A program made the position numbers and the translations under genes. Source: Mesostigma viride (taxonomy: Eukaryota > Streptophyta > Mesostigmatophyceae > Mesostigmatales > Mesostigmataceae). From it: 64,000 nucleotides of DNA. Location of the stretch: positions 666,614-730,613 of the forward strand of contig RPFO01000076.1 in NCBI GenBank assembly GCA_009746045.1. Reading direction: 5' to 3'. The notes beneath the pieces were generated by a model. It was not told the DNA's origin and ran no database searches. It saw only the letters and a list, made by a program, of their open reading frames with translations. Below, piece by piece: positions 47,127-59,229 of the stretch; position 1 is the stretch's first letter, and each line of letters starts with the position of its first letter.

Positions 47127-48693
47127 GAATGCTCATAACTTTTGACTTCGGCCATAAAATTTCACCGGGTTGGTTGCATTAGACTCGTCTTTTGAAGACA
47201 AACACGCTGATATAATTTTCTGCAGCTATCGCTCAGTATTTCCGAGGATACCGGCACCGCCGTGCCCAGAAAATATCGATGTTTTTCAGCTCGATATGGC
47301 GGAATACGACTCGTCCCAGCAATCACAAGCGTCCGCGGCCCTGCACCAGCTCGCTGATGAAGCCATGGCGTCATTGGAAACCCCCTTGCACGCTATGCCG
47401 GACGCCACTGTCAGCATCCAGCCGCTCCACTCCACCGCTCCGCCGAACAGCGACCGTGCCATGGATACCCGCGAGGAGACCTTTTCTGCCGAGGAAGCTG
47501 CCGCGTTTTTACCTGGCAAATGGCCAGGCCTTAACGCCATCATGCGCTTGTCCCGAGCTGCCGCCCTCACTGATCCTGCACCTGGCTGCCGAGAAAAAGT
47601 GCGAGATCCGGGACTGCAACCAACAGGTTACCCACCTGTCGGACTTTCTCCACGACAAACCCGACGACACCGGCCTCTGCCTTGCAGACTCTAGTGGACG
47701 TGCTCCCGTCTTTCCGACAGCGCCCTTCAGCGCTTTGCCATGGCCACTCTGGACCTGGGAGCCGACCCCACTGTTGCTGCCGCCATCGACATCACCGCCA
47801 AGCAAGTCGCCAATACCTGCTTCGATCGCCTCCCCCCCTCCTCAACGCTGCCCTCAACCCTGTCCACAACCACCTCGCCAACCACCACGCCCATTCCTCA
47901 CACGCCGACACCTCCATCCACTCCGCCATCACCCATGCACATTGCAGCCGGACTGCAGCAGCAGCAGCAGCTCCTCCACTATAGCTCCAGCAACAACTTG
48001 CCGCCTCCATAACTCCTGCCAAGACTACCTATGCTGCCACGCTTCAGAACCCTACGGAGCTCATCAACGAAATCAAAACAGCCGTCAAGGCCATGGCACA
48101 CGGGATGCTATGCAAGAACCCATTCGCTCATGCAGTATTGTGGTACGTGGCGTCCCCTCGAACGTCAACGATGCACGCCTGGGCACCTACCTCCGGGGCG
48201 ACCCCTTCCTGGGGAAGCTCGGCGTGGCCCAAAGCGTCGTCATTAAGGGGAGGTGGCACCCCAAAACCCAAAAAATCTGACATATGCTAATATCACTTGA
48301 AATTCATTTGCACAATGCTGAATTATGATTGGGGGCACTAAATAACATCTCTAGTGAGTTGTCCATGCACTTGTTGGGGGTACTACCCCCATATATACGC
48401 CAATAATGCGCTATAAATAGCAAAAGACGCTAATTAGGGCTGAGTATGCCCCAGCCAATGCACTTATTTGTTGGCTACCAAAAATCAAGGTCATATAGTT
48501 CCCTGAGTTTGTAGCTTGCTGAGCTATTTACATCATGGAAATGGCAAAACCTTGAACAGTTATTAATTTTCCCGCAAAACAGGTCATTTTTTACCGGACA
48601 TTGGGAATAAACATATCATAAACACTTCCGATAAGGCCACAAAATCAACAAAAATTCCGGCTAACAGGGGGACAGCAGTGTTCCAAGTCCCAG

Positions 48694-48721
48694 GTCATTC
48701 CGACAAGTCTAGCTCAAGTTA
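48694..48721. repeat. 28-bp direct repeat, left copy (PHD segment border)
   Basis: AGGTCATTCCGACAAGTCT followed by (A/T)GCTCAAGT; recurs at 49049-49076. In transposon H the same word occurs once. Confidence 0.8.
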
Positions 48722-48776
48722 TTGCGTCAGACGTGTTTTAAAAAAAATGCCCGCTAAAACAGAAAATGTCACTATA

Positions 48777-49055
48777 TCAGCCCTTGTAAGCATCCTGCAC
48801 AAGGCAGGCAGGGCAAAACCAATCCCCCTTGGGCTCCTTAGTCAACGGGGGGTCAGCGCAGCAACCATGCAGTCCTCCCTTGCACCCGAATGTGCTGCAC
48901 AGCAGGAAAGGGACACCGTCAATTTCATCCGGGGAAGCACATGCAAGGCAAGGAATATTATCAACATCATTCTCATCATCACTACTACCTTCCCCATCGT
49001 CCCCCTGCCCCTCCCTTTGCATCACGTCGTGGCAGCCACCCTTAACACAGGTCAT
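48777..49055 (-). CDS. PHD zinc finger fragment inside transposon G (92 aa)
   Basis: ATG at 49053-49055, stop at 48777. Residues ~36-86 form a C4HC3 cross-brace: CLAC, 13 residues, C-x4-C (CSTFGC), H-x2-C (HGCC), then 14 residues and CPAC, with the Trp two before the last Cys pair (GDWFCPAC). An acidic stretch precedes it (GEGSSDDENDVDN). PHD fingers read histone H3 tails, and this spacing is canonical with all ligands present. The start codon lies in one of the two direct repeats. It may be a captured host exon or a remnant of a zinc-finger tail of the parental transposase. Expression is unknown. Confidence 0.6.
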   Translation of the reverse strand: MTCVKGGCHDVMQREGQGDDGEGSSDDENDVDNIPCLACASPDEIDGVPFLLCSTFGCKGGLHGCCADPPLTKEPKGDWFCPACLVQDAYKG

Positions 49056-49076
49056 TCCGACAAGTCTTGCTCAAGT
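49049..49076. repeat. 28-bp direct repeat, right copy (PHD segment border)
   Basis: Second copy of the repeat at 48694-48721, one or two differences. After it the sequence resumes the alignment with H (AAGGTT..GCGTGCTAAAACCTGAACATA). Confidence 0.8.
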
Positions 49077-52000
49077 AATAAGGTTATGCGTGCTAAAACC
49101 TGAACATAAGCTTAAGGGGGGTTTCTTTGTATATGGCCACTTAGGCATGCTGTTTTCCATCCAAAAAGCCAGAAAGCATGCCCCACTCGATCACAAAACA
49201 TAAGCAAACGGCTAGGCACCACATCTTCCCTCACCTGCCCTCGGCATGGCCAACCTTGCCAGCGCAAGCATAGCAACACGATCGCTAGGCATACATGCCA
49301 AGAGAGCATACACTATACTCTACCCAAGGTTACCTTGTAAACTTCATGCCAAGAACTCAGCAAATCTATGATCAAAAGCACATATAATTAACTCTAGCAC
49401 ACTGATGACGACACATGCTCAAGGTTGGGGGTCACTGTGGCACGCACTGATGGGTTTCCTAAACGACCACTCACTACCTGACAAGGCGCTAAGGACCACT
49501 CAGAAAGCAAGTAAACACGATCACACTTTACTTGCCATCAACATGGATCAAATCCATGCTGAATATGTTGTGAAGTACAAAGGGGTGGCCACGCACCTCA
49601 TACTCCTTCACAGTCCCTCGAGCATGGCCAGACTTATAAGTACGTGAATAGCAATCATGATTATGGCACTAACATGCATTACCAGCATTTTCTATGTTTC
49701 TCCCAGGTTAGATTGTAAGGGTTATGCCAACCAAGCTTACCAACACAGCAGCAACTCCTTAACTGCACTACCCGACATGGGCAACAAACTGGAACTATGG
49801 AGGGCAAGGAACCAAGGTGATCATGGCATACAAAGCTTGTATGCAGTCAACCATGTCAACCATGGTTGGCTCAGCAACATTGCTGTCTTGTCACATCATC
49901 ATAACAAGGAAAGCTCAAATAAACCAATGATGGCAGCTATCTACATGCAGTCACACAAATGCAATATCTCCAACATGATCGTCGATTTAAAAAATTCCTT
50001 CCCTGCACGATAAAATGCAAAGAAACCAGTGGCGGCCGTTCAGCTTCTGACCGCTGTGATGCCGCTGCGAGGAAAGGGTGCGTCACTATCACACAACAAG
50101 AAGCGTCCATACGCACAACATCCTTGCCAGAACACGTGCTATGAAATCCCTTACGCCTTCCCTAGGATCTATCGGCTGAGACTGAAGCGGATTTGATCAA
50201 GACATCAACGAAAACAAGCTAAAGCTGCCAGGTATTCGTCAACACGACGGCAAGCAACGGAGAGTTAACTGGCGGAAACTGACCAAAACGAACGCAAAAA
50301 ACTTCGAACGATGAGCTCTTCGAAGAAAGAACTGATAGTAGATAACAGTCGCCACAAATCTATACCTTGCCCTCGTAGATCCCTCGCCCAGGCGCGCAAC
50401 AACGGCCGTTCTTCCATGGAAGGTTCCGACATGCACTGCGCAGGCCTGAAAAAATACTTACAGAGAATGGCCGAAAATGTAGCAAAAAGCACCCGTTCGG
50501 TTTAGAATTCGATGCTACCGATATGAATGCATCCTTCACGGTCAAAAAGACCCCCAAAACTGAGAATTTACTGCCGCAATCACGAATTCTATTTTATTCC
50601 GCGCGACCAAAAAATGCAGATTACCCCCCATGCCGATGGCAGTAAAAGAAAGCAGCGATATTGTAAACCAGCCACTTGCCGCCGCAATCCAACATCATTA
50701 AATCATCGTCTTCGACATCCAAGCATTTTTTTGGCATTTCTCTAGCCCTACATTGCTAGTTTCGCCTAAACGCAGTCGCCATGGCCACTTCCGCTAGTGG
50801 TGCGCGCACGGAGCACCCACTTTTCACGGTACGGCCGGTGCCGCGAATTTTTTCGCGCGGAAAATATTCGGCGCGCCACGTCCCCTTAAAACGGCACGCC
50901 GGCTCGGCGGCCCCACCGCCCCCGTCTTGGTGGAATTCCACCGCAAGGAGGACAAACTGCAGGTGCAGAAGGCCCGCCGGAACCTCCACGATACACAACT
51001 GAGCATGGACGATTACTATACCCCGGAGCAGCTTGAGGCACGGGCTGCCGCCCTGAACCGGCCGGAGGTCCACGAGGCTCGGGCAGCCAAGCAGGCCAAC
51101 CCGCAACTACGGTGCAGCATCTATGCCCGCCTCTTTAATGGCGTCTTCATCGTCCGCATTAAGGGGACGGTCCCGGCGCGAATATTTTTGGCGCCGAAAA
51201 ATTCGCGGTACCCGTCCGTACCGTGAAAAAGTGGTGCACGGTGCGCGCACCCCTACCGGAGCTGGCCATGGCGACGTGCTTTCAGGCAGAGTAGAAAAAG
51301 ATAGCTCGCGGAATGCAGAGAAACTGAGCGAATCTTAAAGACGATGAGTAAATGATACTACTTCGTAGCGGAGTTCGCGTTTTTTGCAGTGTCGATGATT
51401 TTATTGATGATCGACCATCGCCACGGGGGTCCAATCTGATGTTTTCGTCGAGAGGAATAAATTAGAATGCACGCTGGCGGCGGTGATTGTCAGGTTTTAT
51501 GGGCTTTACCTAGCGTCAAGGATGCGTTTAAATTGTTATTGGTAAAGCTTTAAAAAAATTGCTGGGTTTCGGCAAGAGTTCCGTCATGATCGGTAAGACA
51601 CTTTCCAGGCTCGCGGGATGCGCGTCTTATTATTCCATGGAAGGTTGTTCTTTCCTGCGCCGCTGGGCGAAGGACAATATTCCGGTAATGGTACGATCGT
51701 GTGATCAACGTGACCCTATGAATGTTTCGCTTCCTTTATGGGTTATCAACGCAAGTTTTCGGCTTTTTTCCGTGCAGTTAGCGCCAGGTATAATGCCATT
51801 CCGTGCTGCGCATCGCCAGATTCCTGGCACCTTTCAGTGGTTTTTATGTACGTTGCATGGCTGGGACGTGTCAAAGCGTGACCGTGGCATATCGTCAAGT
51901 TGTCAGGGATTTGCTGAGTGGTTTCTTGGAAGGAGATTGCTAACAGCACTCATTTTTGTGTGAATATTGACGCGGCCTTTCTTAGCAGAGGCTTCATTGT

Positions 52001-52931
52001 GGTTAGAGGCTCACAAGCTTGAGTTTGTTTCTTGGCAAACAATTGCGCTGGAAAGAAAGGTGGCAGTGGTTTTTCTGAGGGGCATACTGCATGGGTGGAA
52101 CTGCACGTAGGTAGGGGTTATCGTTGTCTTGTTGGCCTTTCTCCCACTAAAATGGAGAGCCCTAATTCATATGCTAGCAAGGCAAGGTAACCATGGTGAG
52201 AAGCCTTGGCAATCAGCATGTATGATAATTCTGCTTTCTCTGTGGACTGTCTGTTGTTACCCTTGTTGGGCAATTAGTGAATATGGCTTTCTAGGGTGTG
52301 TTTGAGCTTGGTTTTGGGATGATGCCCACACCATAAACCTGGAATATGCTTTAGAAGTGTCGGCTAGGCATGTAGAGCTACCTGCCTCATTGTTGTGCAC
52401 ACACGCAACAGGTTGCCCGTGTCGAGGTAAGGCAAGGGCACATGACGTGCCCAGCCACCTCCTTGTACATTGTGGTCGAATTGGGCATGGTCAGGAGCCT
52501 TTTGGATGGCATAGGAAGTGTTAGTGTGCCTTAATACTCACTAATGCCTTCCTTATCGTCTGCACAGGTGGCCAACTGCCAAAATTAATAACTGCTACAG
52601 CTGCATGAGCTCAGAATGCCACCAAACTTTGACAGTGCCTTCTATGGTCATGACAGAATTTGACTATTACTTTTTAGGCCTAATTGATGCGTTATGAGTG
52701 TGTATGGGGACGCCCCGCCTAAAAAAGCGTATTTTTGGCCCAAAAATTAATAACTCAAAGGGATGTGCTGATTTTGTTGATCCAATTAGGTAGAAACCAT
52801 GTCCCATGACATTTTTATATGGGTATTACTTTTTTCATGCAACTGGTTCTCCCACTGTTCTGGGCAAGATGTGCCCCGGACAGCGTTTTTTTCTATTTTC
52901 AGCTCATAGCCGGTGTATGGCTGGGGGTAGT

Positions 52932-53629
52932 AGTTAAGCTTTCTTCGCACACGCAATGTGAAGGATATGGTTGCAATGCAGCAATGTGTGAATATGGTTG
53001 GAAACGGAGCTTTGTTAAATCGGATAATGTTTACAGCGCTCAACACTTGAGGCTTGCACACGAGCTTGCCAAGTCAAGGCACAACACGTGAGGCGGGCTC
53101 GCAAGAGATGCCCATTTGGCACTGGCCTATTGTTTATATACTTGTGCACTGTGCTTGCTAGTCCTGAGCAGCCTAGGAGGCCTGCTCAGTAATAACACTC
53201 CCGGTACAGTATTCACTACCTGTACAGCGCCCAGCTCCTATACAGTAGGTCTGCCATACAGGCACAGTGACCACAGAGTACAGTCACCACAGTGATTATT
53301 GCATCTGCACCTAGAAGTCCAGGACTAAGCCTGCGGTACCAACAGACCACAGGTTAAGGTTCCTATTTCCTGCGTACGACGTATTAATCCAATACCGTCG
53401 TAGGTACAGCACCTAATTCCTGTCAGCCCAGGAATTACTGTCGACCCCATATGTCGTCGGCAAATATTCACGTCCGACTTAGAAGAACAGCCGGCTCGCG
53501 CTCGCGCGCGACCGGGAAGTCGGAACGCCATAACTTTCTTGATACTTGTCGGAATGAACTCGTTCCGGTGCCGCTGGAATCGCAGAGATATGCCGAATCA
53601 GGATCACGCCAATGCGCTTGGCGTTAACT
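52932..53629 (-). repeat. 3' LTR of element D
   Basis: 698 bp, about 99% identical to 60266-60961. Purine-rich AAGAAAAGAAAGGATTGG (minus strand) abuts it. Confidence 0.94.
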
Positions 53630-54377
53630 CCAATCCTTTCTTTTCTTGAGCTGTAGCAGCTCACACAAGTCTACATACAAACACACACAATGGGTACTGG
53701 ATATCCTCCCCAGACTACAAGTCACAACCCGCTGGGCATGACAGTCAGCTTGGATTCCTTATTATATGTACATAGCACCCATACTGGCTCAGGAGCACAA
53801 ACAAATTACAATGAGTCCCTATCCCTTCACGGGAGGCTCGTTGTGTTACCCATGTACAAGAGGTTGGCCAACTGTGGCAGCCCATAGGTGTTCAGCTAAG
53901 AACTTGAGAAGTATGTACAACCTTCAGGACCTTAGGCGAAACCCCACAGATCACCCACAACAGCTCATCAGAAAACATTGCTGACCCCCAGACGGGAGTC
54001 GGCGCCGGTCTGCTGCCCCTTATCGAACCAGACACAACATCTACGCGAAGCACATGCAAAACACAAGCTCCCATACTCGTTCCAACCGTGGAAAATCAGG
54101 GGACCTGTCGCCACCTCACCAGCATGGTGGATGGGTCAGCCAGTCCGTGAAACTCCGCCTTAAGACGGCACCAGGGAATCGAACCCCGCCCACAAACCAC
54201 AGATCTGGGGAAACCTCAGACTGAGATGAAAACCCCAGATAGACATCTCTCCATCAGAGACAATGTCAGACATTCCCACACCAGAGACATGTCTCACCCC
54301 TCAAGGTGTGCTCAGGATTATGTACAATCAAGCTCCCAGCCTGATATCCAGAGACTTAAGCACCCAGCTCTCAGCTT

Positions 54378-57300
54378 TTAGACAGATAGACCGACTTGAC
54401 AGTCAGCATTCATGAGCTTCCTCAGTACATTGTACTGGGCTGGGGCCTTGTGTGGCAGCTTTGTCAATGCATCAGCAGGGTTCTCCTCGCCAGGGATATG
54501 CTTCAAGTCAACCAAACTGGCCAACTCCTTCAGCAACAAATAATCCAGGTCCCGGCTCCTGGCCAGCTGCTTGTGAACAAACTGGACCATACCCATGCTG
54601 TCTGTTAGCAACAACGTCTCCATCTGCAAGGTCCAAGGGGTAACTGAAGCCAGCTCCAGCATTAACTCCTTTATGTACAGGCTGGACTGGATCCCCTCGC
54701 ATATGGCCCTGCATTCTGCCACATCTGAACTGATACAGACCCTCTTCTGCAGTCTGCTGTACCAGCTGAACAAACTTGCCCTGCTCTGATAAAAAGCAAA
54801 CAGAGCAGCAGATCTCCCCCTGACCTTGGTAACCTGGCGAGCATCCATGGAACTGTCAACAAAGATCTCCAAGGTGATAGGCTGGGCAAAGTCAATCCCA
54901 GACAAAATCAGATCAGGGGTACTCTCCACCAACCGGGCTATGACTCGAGGCTTCTCATCCTCAAGCACCTCATCAGGCATTCTGCTATGGACCATCAAAG
55001 ACGGACCACAGATGCTGGCAAACCAGGCCCACATGCCTCTCAACTCAGGTCCTGCAGCCTGGGTGATCTTCTCTGGCAAGGCCTTCACAATGGTCTGTTT
55101 ATAATCTCCTCCAGCCTGAAGCCTGATACTCCACTCCCCGTCCCTCCTGAACAGGGTAGCCTGCATTCCACAGAACACTACAGGCTTGTTGGGCTCCTGC
55201 CACAGCTCCTTGCCCAGTGAAAACTTGCCACTGATGACAGGAATAAACTTCTTCAGCCAGGTCGTGGGGGCTAGCAAATGCAGATCATCTCCATGCAAAC
55301 TAGCATACACTGGCAGACCCTCCCATTGGGCCAGCAGCAAACAGGGATCAACTGAAGACACTCTCAAGCCACACTCACTGATCAGAGCTTCCTGCAGCGT
55401 GAGTCTCCAGATGATTGGGCTCGACCTGAGTCCTTCCAGGCCCTTCAGAATAACCAGGAATTGTTGATGCAGCTCCAGCTTCCAGATGGCAGGCACCTCA
55501 ACACAGTAAGGCTCATCCTGCTTCCACACCCTCCTGGCCACTTCTGGATCAGATTTTAAAAATGCCCTCTTGAAGTCCAGCAGCACTGATGACATAGCTG
55601 CTCCCCTGTTCAGCAACCCCACGTAGAGACATAGCAAAATTCTCCATGTGTCGTGTAGCATCCCTGGCGTGTATAGCTCCTCTCCTGGCAGACTCCCCGT
55701 GCCGTGATACTCATTCAGGACAGGCCTGACATGGGGCACTGATACCTCATCCACAACCTTCCTCTTCAGCACAAATCTCAAAGCAAGCTTCCTTGATGCT
55801 GGGGGACGTCTGTCTGTTGGTGCAGCACACTCAAACTGCAACCACTCCTCCAATGCCTTGGAGAAGGCGAGCTTCCAAGCCTCAAACAAAGTAGGCGAGC
55901 TCATCTCTTGGACCAGCTGGTCATATGTCAAAGGAGAGTGTGCAGCAAGGCTCCTGTGAGTTATGCCAATACTGCTGGGGTGCAACACAGCTGGAATCAC
56001 CAAACTGGCCGCTGGGGGCACCTCCCCTTCATCCCATTTTACACCCTTGACCGGCTTGGCCCTGCACCTGACTGGAAATGTTGTCCTGAAATTTTCTAGG
56101 GGAATCATCCCCCAGCCATCTCTTCTCAGAGCTGTAGCTCTGATAGAAATCCCAGGATTGCCCAGAAAATTCTGACCCAAAATCACAGGGCCATCATAGT
56201 CCTCTAGGACAAGGAAGGTCACATCCACACCCATGACAGGGGCAGTAACCTCTCCCAACACCCTTAGATGCGTCCTACCACTGAAATCAGACACCCAGGG
56301 GCAACTTGGTTCTCCGACCAGCAGTTCTCCTGTATGCTGAGGTCCCATGACAGAAACCTGTGCATTGGTATCTATCTCCATGGCAGCTACCTCAGGTTCA
56401 TCCAACTGGACAAGCTTGGACACCTTAGGCTCCTTCTTGGCTCTTTGCAAAGCCTGTACAATATCTGATAGACGCACACCCCTAGGCCTGGTGTCGGGCC
56501 GTTCCGGAGGTGCAGCCTGTCCGCCTGCTTGCCCAACCACCGTATGTGAAGGTACCCCAGGGGCCGGGCCAGGGTCACCCTGAGGGCTCGATACAGCTGT
56601 AGCACCCTGATCAGGAAGCTCCACGTCACCCCCGCCTTGTACACCAGCGGGCACCTGGAAGAGGTCTCCTTGATTACCTCCCCGGGGACGGATCTTTGAC
56701 CAGGACAGACGGTGCACTGCTTGGGAGCCATCAATGGCCACCCAGCACTTATGGCCAGCGGCTTCTACTCGGGTCACCACCCCATCATGCCAGCTGCCAC
56801 GTTTCCCTGGAAAGCTTGGTTCCTTCCACACAACAACCTGTTGTCCAACGTTAGGTTCTAGGACACTCCAGCCCTTGTCTTTCTGCCTCAGCTTGAGGAA
56901 CTTGGCCTCTAGCTTCTCCTTCCATGCCTGCTCAGCATCAGCTGGCAGCATCCTGGTATGCAGCATAAGAGGATTGATGGCAATGTCACCAAAGAACATG
57001 GGAGTCCTCAGGTTCAGCCTGTCCTCCACAGAACGTAGCCATGCAGATGTCACAATGGCAGATGACGTCCTTGGAATCCTCTCCACCAGCAGCACAGTCT
57101 TGATCTCTTGGATGGCTCTCTCCACCACCCCTTGCTGGCCGTGGCTCTCCCTGGGTGTAATCAGCAACTCTGGAAACTCTGGCAGGTTCTCACAGCACTC
57201 AAACTGAATGTCACACTGCAACAACTCCAACCCAGGGTACCTGCTCCTTGTCAACTTCAGAGCAGCAATCAATGTAGGCTTCTCCATGTCAGGCAGGATC

Positions 57301-57971
57301 TCTAGGGTCTTGTACTTGGTATATCTGTCCACTGCCACCAGCAGCTTCAAACCCCTGATTCTCTGAATATCTACCTGCACATGGCCTGGCTGCAAAATAG
57401 GAGTCCTGGCATGAGACTGCTTGGGCTTTCTAGCAACTAGCCTGCACTTGCAAGCTTGAGCAACCTGTTGGCAGATGGAGTACAACTCACTTCCTCCCAG
57501 CCGTCTAGCAACTTGCAAAGACTGAGCTGCATGGCCAAACATGGTATGCAACCTTGAGGCAATGTCATACAAGAGAGAAAACCTTTTATTGTCATTATTA
57601 GCACTCAAGGTATGTACAGATCCCTTATGTACAGGAGGCACCAGGGTCGTGCCTGTCAGACTGTCTCCAGCCCTATCCTCATCCTGACCATCCTGTGCCA
57701 GTCCTGCACGGTCAGAATGCTTCTGAGATCCACCTGGGTCCACATCACCAGGTCCTACCTCAGGCTCAGCACCGCCATGGCGGGCACGTTGGCGAGTAAC
57801 CACTGCAGCTACAGCTGGCATACTCTCTGTGGTAACCAAGCTTGCCCCATCGTGTCCAATAGGCTCTTTCACTAGAGCATGGGGCTGCCCCTCACTGCTG
57901 TCACTAGCAGCTTCATTACACACCCCTGGGGGCACCCTCCAGGGTTCAGGGATGTGTGCAGGCTCAATCAA
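54378..57971 (-). CDS. pol: pol of element D: integrase-protease-RT-RNase H in one frame
   Basis: A 1197-codon frame that overlaps the end of gag by a few bases (TTG-type beginning, so probably made by re-initiation or frameshift after gag). Integrase ~140-430: zinc site HTMFGH and CQQVAQACKC; catalytic blocks VDIQRIRG (~200), CDIQF (~254), GQQGVVERAIQEIK (~286). Protease ~530-605: MEIDTNAQVSVM, then VILGQNFLGNPG. RT ~700-930: SVLLDFKRAFLKS, ILKGLEGLRSSPIIW, catalytic box SLHGDDLHL (~892). RNase H ~1035-1175: FVDSSMDARQV, SDVAECRAICEG, LTDSMGMVQF, HIPGEENPADALTK. RT and RNase H are Copia-type. Protease lies after integrase, not before it. The RT box is HGDD where most Copia elements have YVDD. 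Confidence 0.9.
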   Translation of the reverse strand: MIEPAHIPEPWRVPPGVCNEAASDSSEGQPHALVKEPIGHDGASLVTTESMPAVAAVVTRQRARHGGAEPEVGPGDVDPGGSQKHSDRAGLAQDGQDEDRAGDSLTGTTLVPPVHKGSVHTLSANNDNKRFSLLYDIASRLHTMFGHAAQSLQVARRLGGSELYSICQQVAQACKCRLVARKPKQSHARTPILQPGHVQVDIQRIRGLKLLVAVDRYTKYKTLEILPDMEKPTLIAALKLTRSRYPGLELLQCDIQFECCENLPEFPELLITPRESHGQQGVVERAIQEIKTVLLVERIPRTSSAIVTSAWLRSVEDRLNLRTPMFFGDIAINPLMLHTRMLPADAEQAWKEKLEAKFLKLRQKDKGWSVLEPNVGQQVVVWKEPSFPGKRGSWHDGVVTRVEAAGHKCWVAIDGSQAVHRLSWSKIRPRGGNQGDLFQVPAGVQGGGDVELPDQGATAVSSPQGDPGPAPGVPSHTVVGQAGGQAAPPERPDTRPRGVRLSDIVQALQRAKKEPKVSKLVQLDEPEVAAMEIDTNAQVSVMGPQHTGELLVGEPSCPWVSDFSGRTHLRVLGEVTAPVMGVDVTFLVLEDYDGPVILGQNFLGNPGISIRATALRRDGWGMIPLENFRTTFPVRCRAKPVKGVKWDEGEVPPAASLVIPAVLHPSSIGITHRSLAAHSPLTYDQLVQEMSSPTLFEAWKLAFSKALEEWLQFECAAPTDRRPPASRKLALRFVLKRKVVDEVSVPHVRPVLNEYHGTGSLPGEELYTPGMLHDTWRILLCLYVGLLNRGAAMSSVLLDFKRAFLKSDPEVARRVWKQDEPYCVEVPAIWKLELHQQFLVILKGLEGLRSSPIIWRLTLQEALISECGLRVSSVDPCLLLAQWEGLPVYASLHGDDLHLLAPTTWLKKFIPVISGKFSLGKELWQEPNKPVVFCGMQATLFRRDGEWSIRLQAGGDYKQTIVKALPEKITQAAGPELRGMWAWFASICGPSLMVHSRMPDEVLEDEKPRVIARLVESTPDLILSGIDFAQPITLEIFVDSSMDARQVTKVRGRSAALFAFYQSRASLFSWYSRLQKRVCISSDVAECRAICEGIQSSLYIKELMLELASVTPWTLQMETLLLTDSMGMVQFVHKQLARSRDLDYLLLKELASLVDLKHIPGEENPADALTKLPHKAPAQYNVLRKLMNADCQVGLSV

Positions 57972-59229
57972 TGATCAGCAGCCTTGCCCTTGCCCTTGTC
58001 CTGGGATGGACCAGCCTTGTCCTTGCTGCCACCCTGAGCTGGCTTGCTCTGACCTTCCTGCCTCAGGTACGAGGGACACTCATTCCTGAAGTGACCCTTC
58101 CCCTGGCAGAAATAACATTCCACCTGACTGATGTCCCGTGAGGTCCCACTGCTGGGCCCAGCCTTGGGAGGACCACCCACCCTCTTGAAGTCAAACTGGG
58201 ACTGTGGATGTCCCGACTTCGGCGGGGTCCCCCGTCCAGCCCTTCTGTCACGCCCCCTCCTGGACCTTCCTCGACCCCTTGAAGAGGTCTCAGGCCCTCT
58301 CGAGGACGCTGGGCCCCCGTGGCCCGATCCCCTCATGGACTTAACCGTGGGTTCAGTGGCCTCCTCATCATTCTGACGAGGGCGCTTACCCCCACGTACT
58401 TGCCGCTGAAACACTCATACAACTGATCCGTCATGGCTGCCCAGCCATGGACCTGTCGCATGTGGATGGTCACATTATCCATGGTGACCGGATCCAGTTG
58501 CAGCGACTTGAGAAAGTCGCCCATGGCCATCCGATCTGCGACGAAGAAGCCCTTGGCCATGGCGTCCTCCCTCAGCTTGACGAAGTCTTCAAAGGCGTGG
58601 ACCACTAGTTGCCCCTTGATGGGCTTGTAGTCCAGGTATTCTTGCTTCAGGTGGGACCCATCTATGGTCCTCTTGTCACTCAGGAACGACCTGAGTCGCG
58701 TCATAAACGCCGTCCAGGTGTCCCCCGCCGCGTGTCGCTCCCGAACAAACTTGAACAGCCGCCTCGCCGACTGCCGTATGTAGGCACTAGACGCCAGGAT
58801 GCGAAGCTTGTCACCGTTGTATATCTCCGTGTACAAGTTCATGTCCTCTAACATCCTCTCAGCATCCCGGGGCTGCCAATTGTCCTTGATGGACTGAAAC
58901 TGGCCTAGCACCGCGTACCCCTCAGCAACGGTTGGTCGCTTAGGCGCCGCTTGATCTGCGGCTGGCGCGTGCTGCCCGCCCTGCGATCCTTGGCTCTGAT
59001 TATCTGGCACCTCAGCCTGGTCTCCCAGCGCCTGGCCGTCCCCGCGTCCATCGCGTCCACCGCGTCCATCGCGTCCATCTCGTCCATCCAGCCCAGCGCC
59101 GCGCCGCCGAAGCCCATAAAGCCCGCTTGTTGGTTGATAGCTCCATCCTCCATGATGGCCTCTGTTCAGATCTGCTACAGCCAGCCAAGTGGCCAAGCAG
59201 CAATTAAAGCAATATAAGCTACTGAACAA
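57968..59229 (-). CDS. gag: gag of element D
   Basis: Capsid-like helical region (YAVLGQFQSIKDNWQPRDAE onwards, about 58430-58920) and a basic, Arg/Gly-rich tail with a CCHC zinc knuckle (CYFCQGKGHFRNEC, about 58068-58110), ending KGKGKAADH. An Asp/Gly/Arg-rich repeat (DGRDGRDGRGGRDGRG) encoded by a GTCCATCGC array lies near the start. An ATG at 59153 begins a short overlapping frame. The protein would package the element RNA. It may be carried in two overlapping frames. Confidence 0.75.

Larger units (their letters stand above)
48243..50889 (+). mobile_element. TTAA-type DNA transposon G, carrying a PHD-finger segment
   Basis: TTAA at both edges (48243-48246 and 50886-50889). Left end GGGGAGGTGGCACC; right end, reverse-complemented, GGGGACGTGGCGCGCC. 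These are imperfect terminal inverted repeats, matching at about 11 of the first 13 positions. The left half runs parallel to H and the right half to F. No transposase is visible, so it is non-autonomous. Relative to H it contains ~350 extra bases (48722-49075) flanked by a ~28-bp direct repeat, and those bases encode a PHD finger. Confidence 0.82.

Noticed and set aside
46634-47182. HPSI and MDGW repeat proteins
   Set aside because: Artefacts of the CCAT array, which has no stop in any frame.
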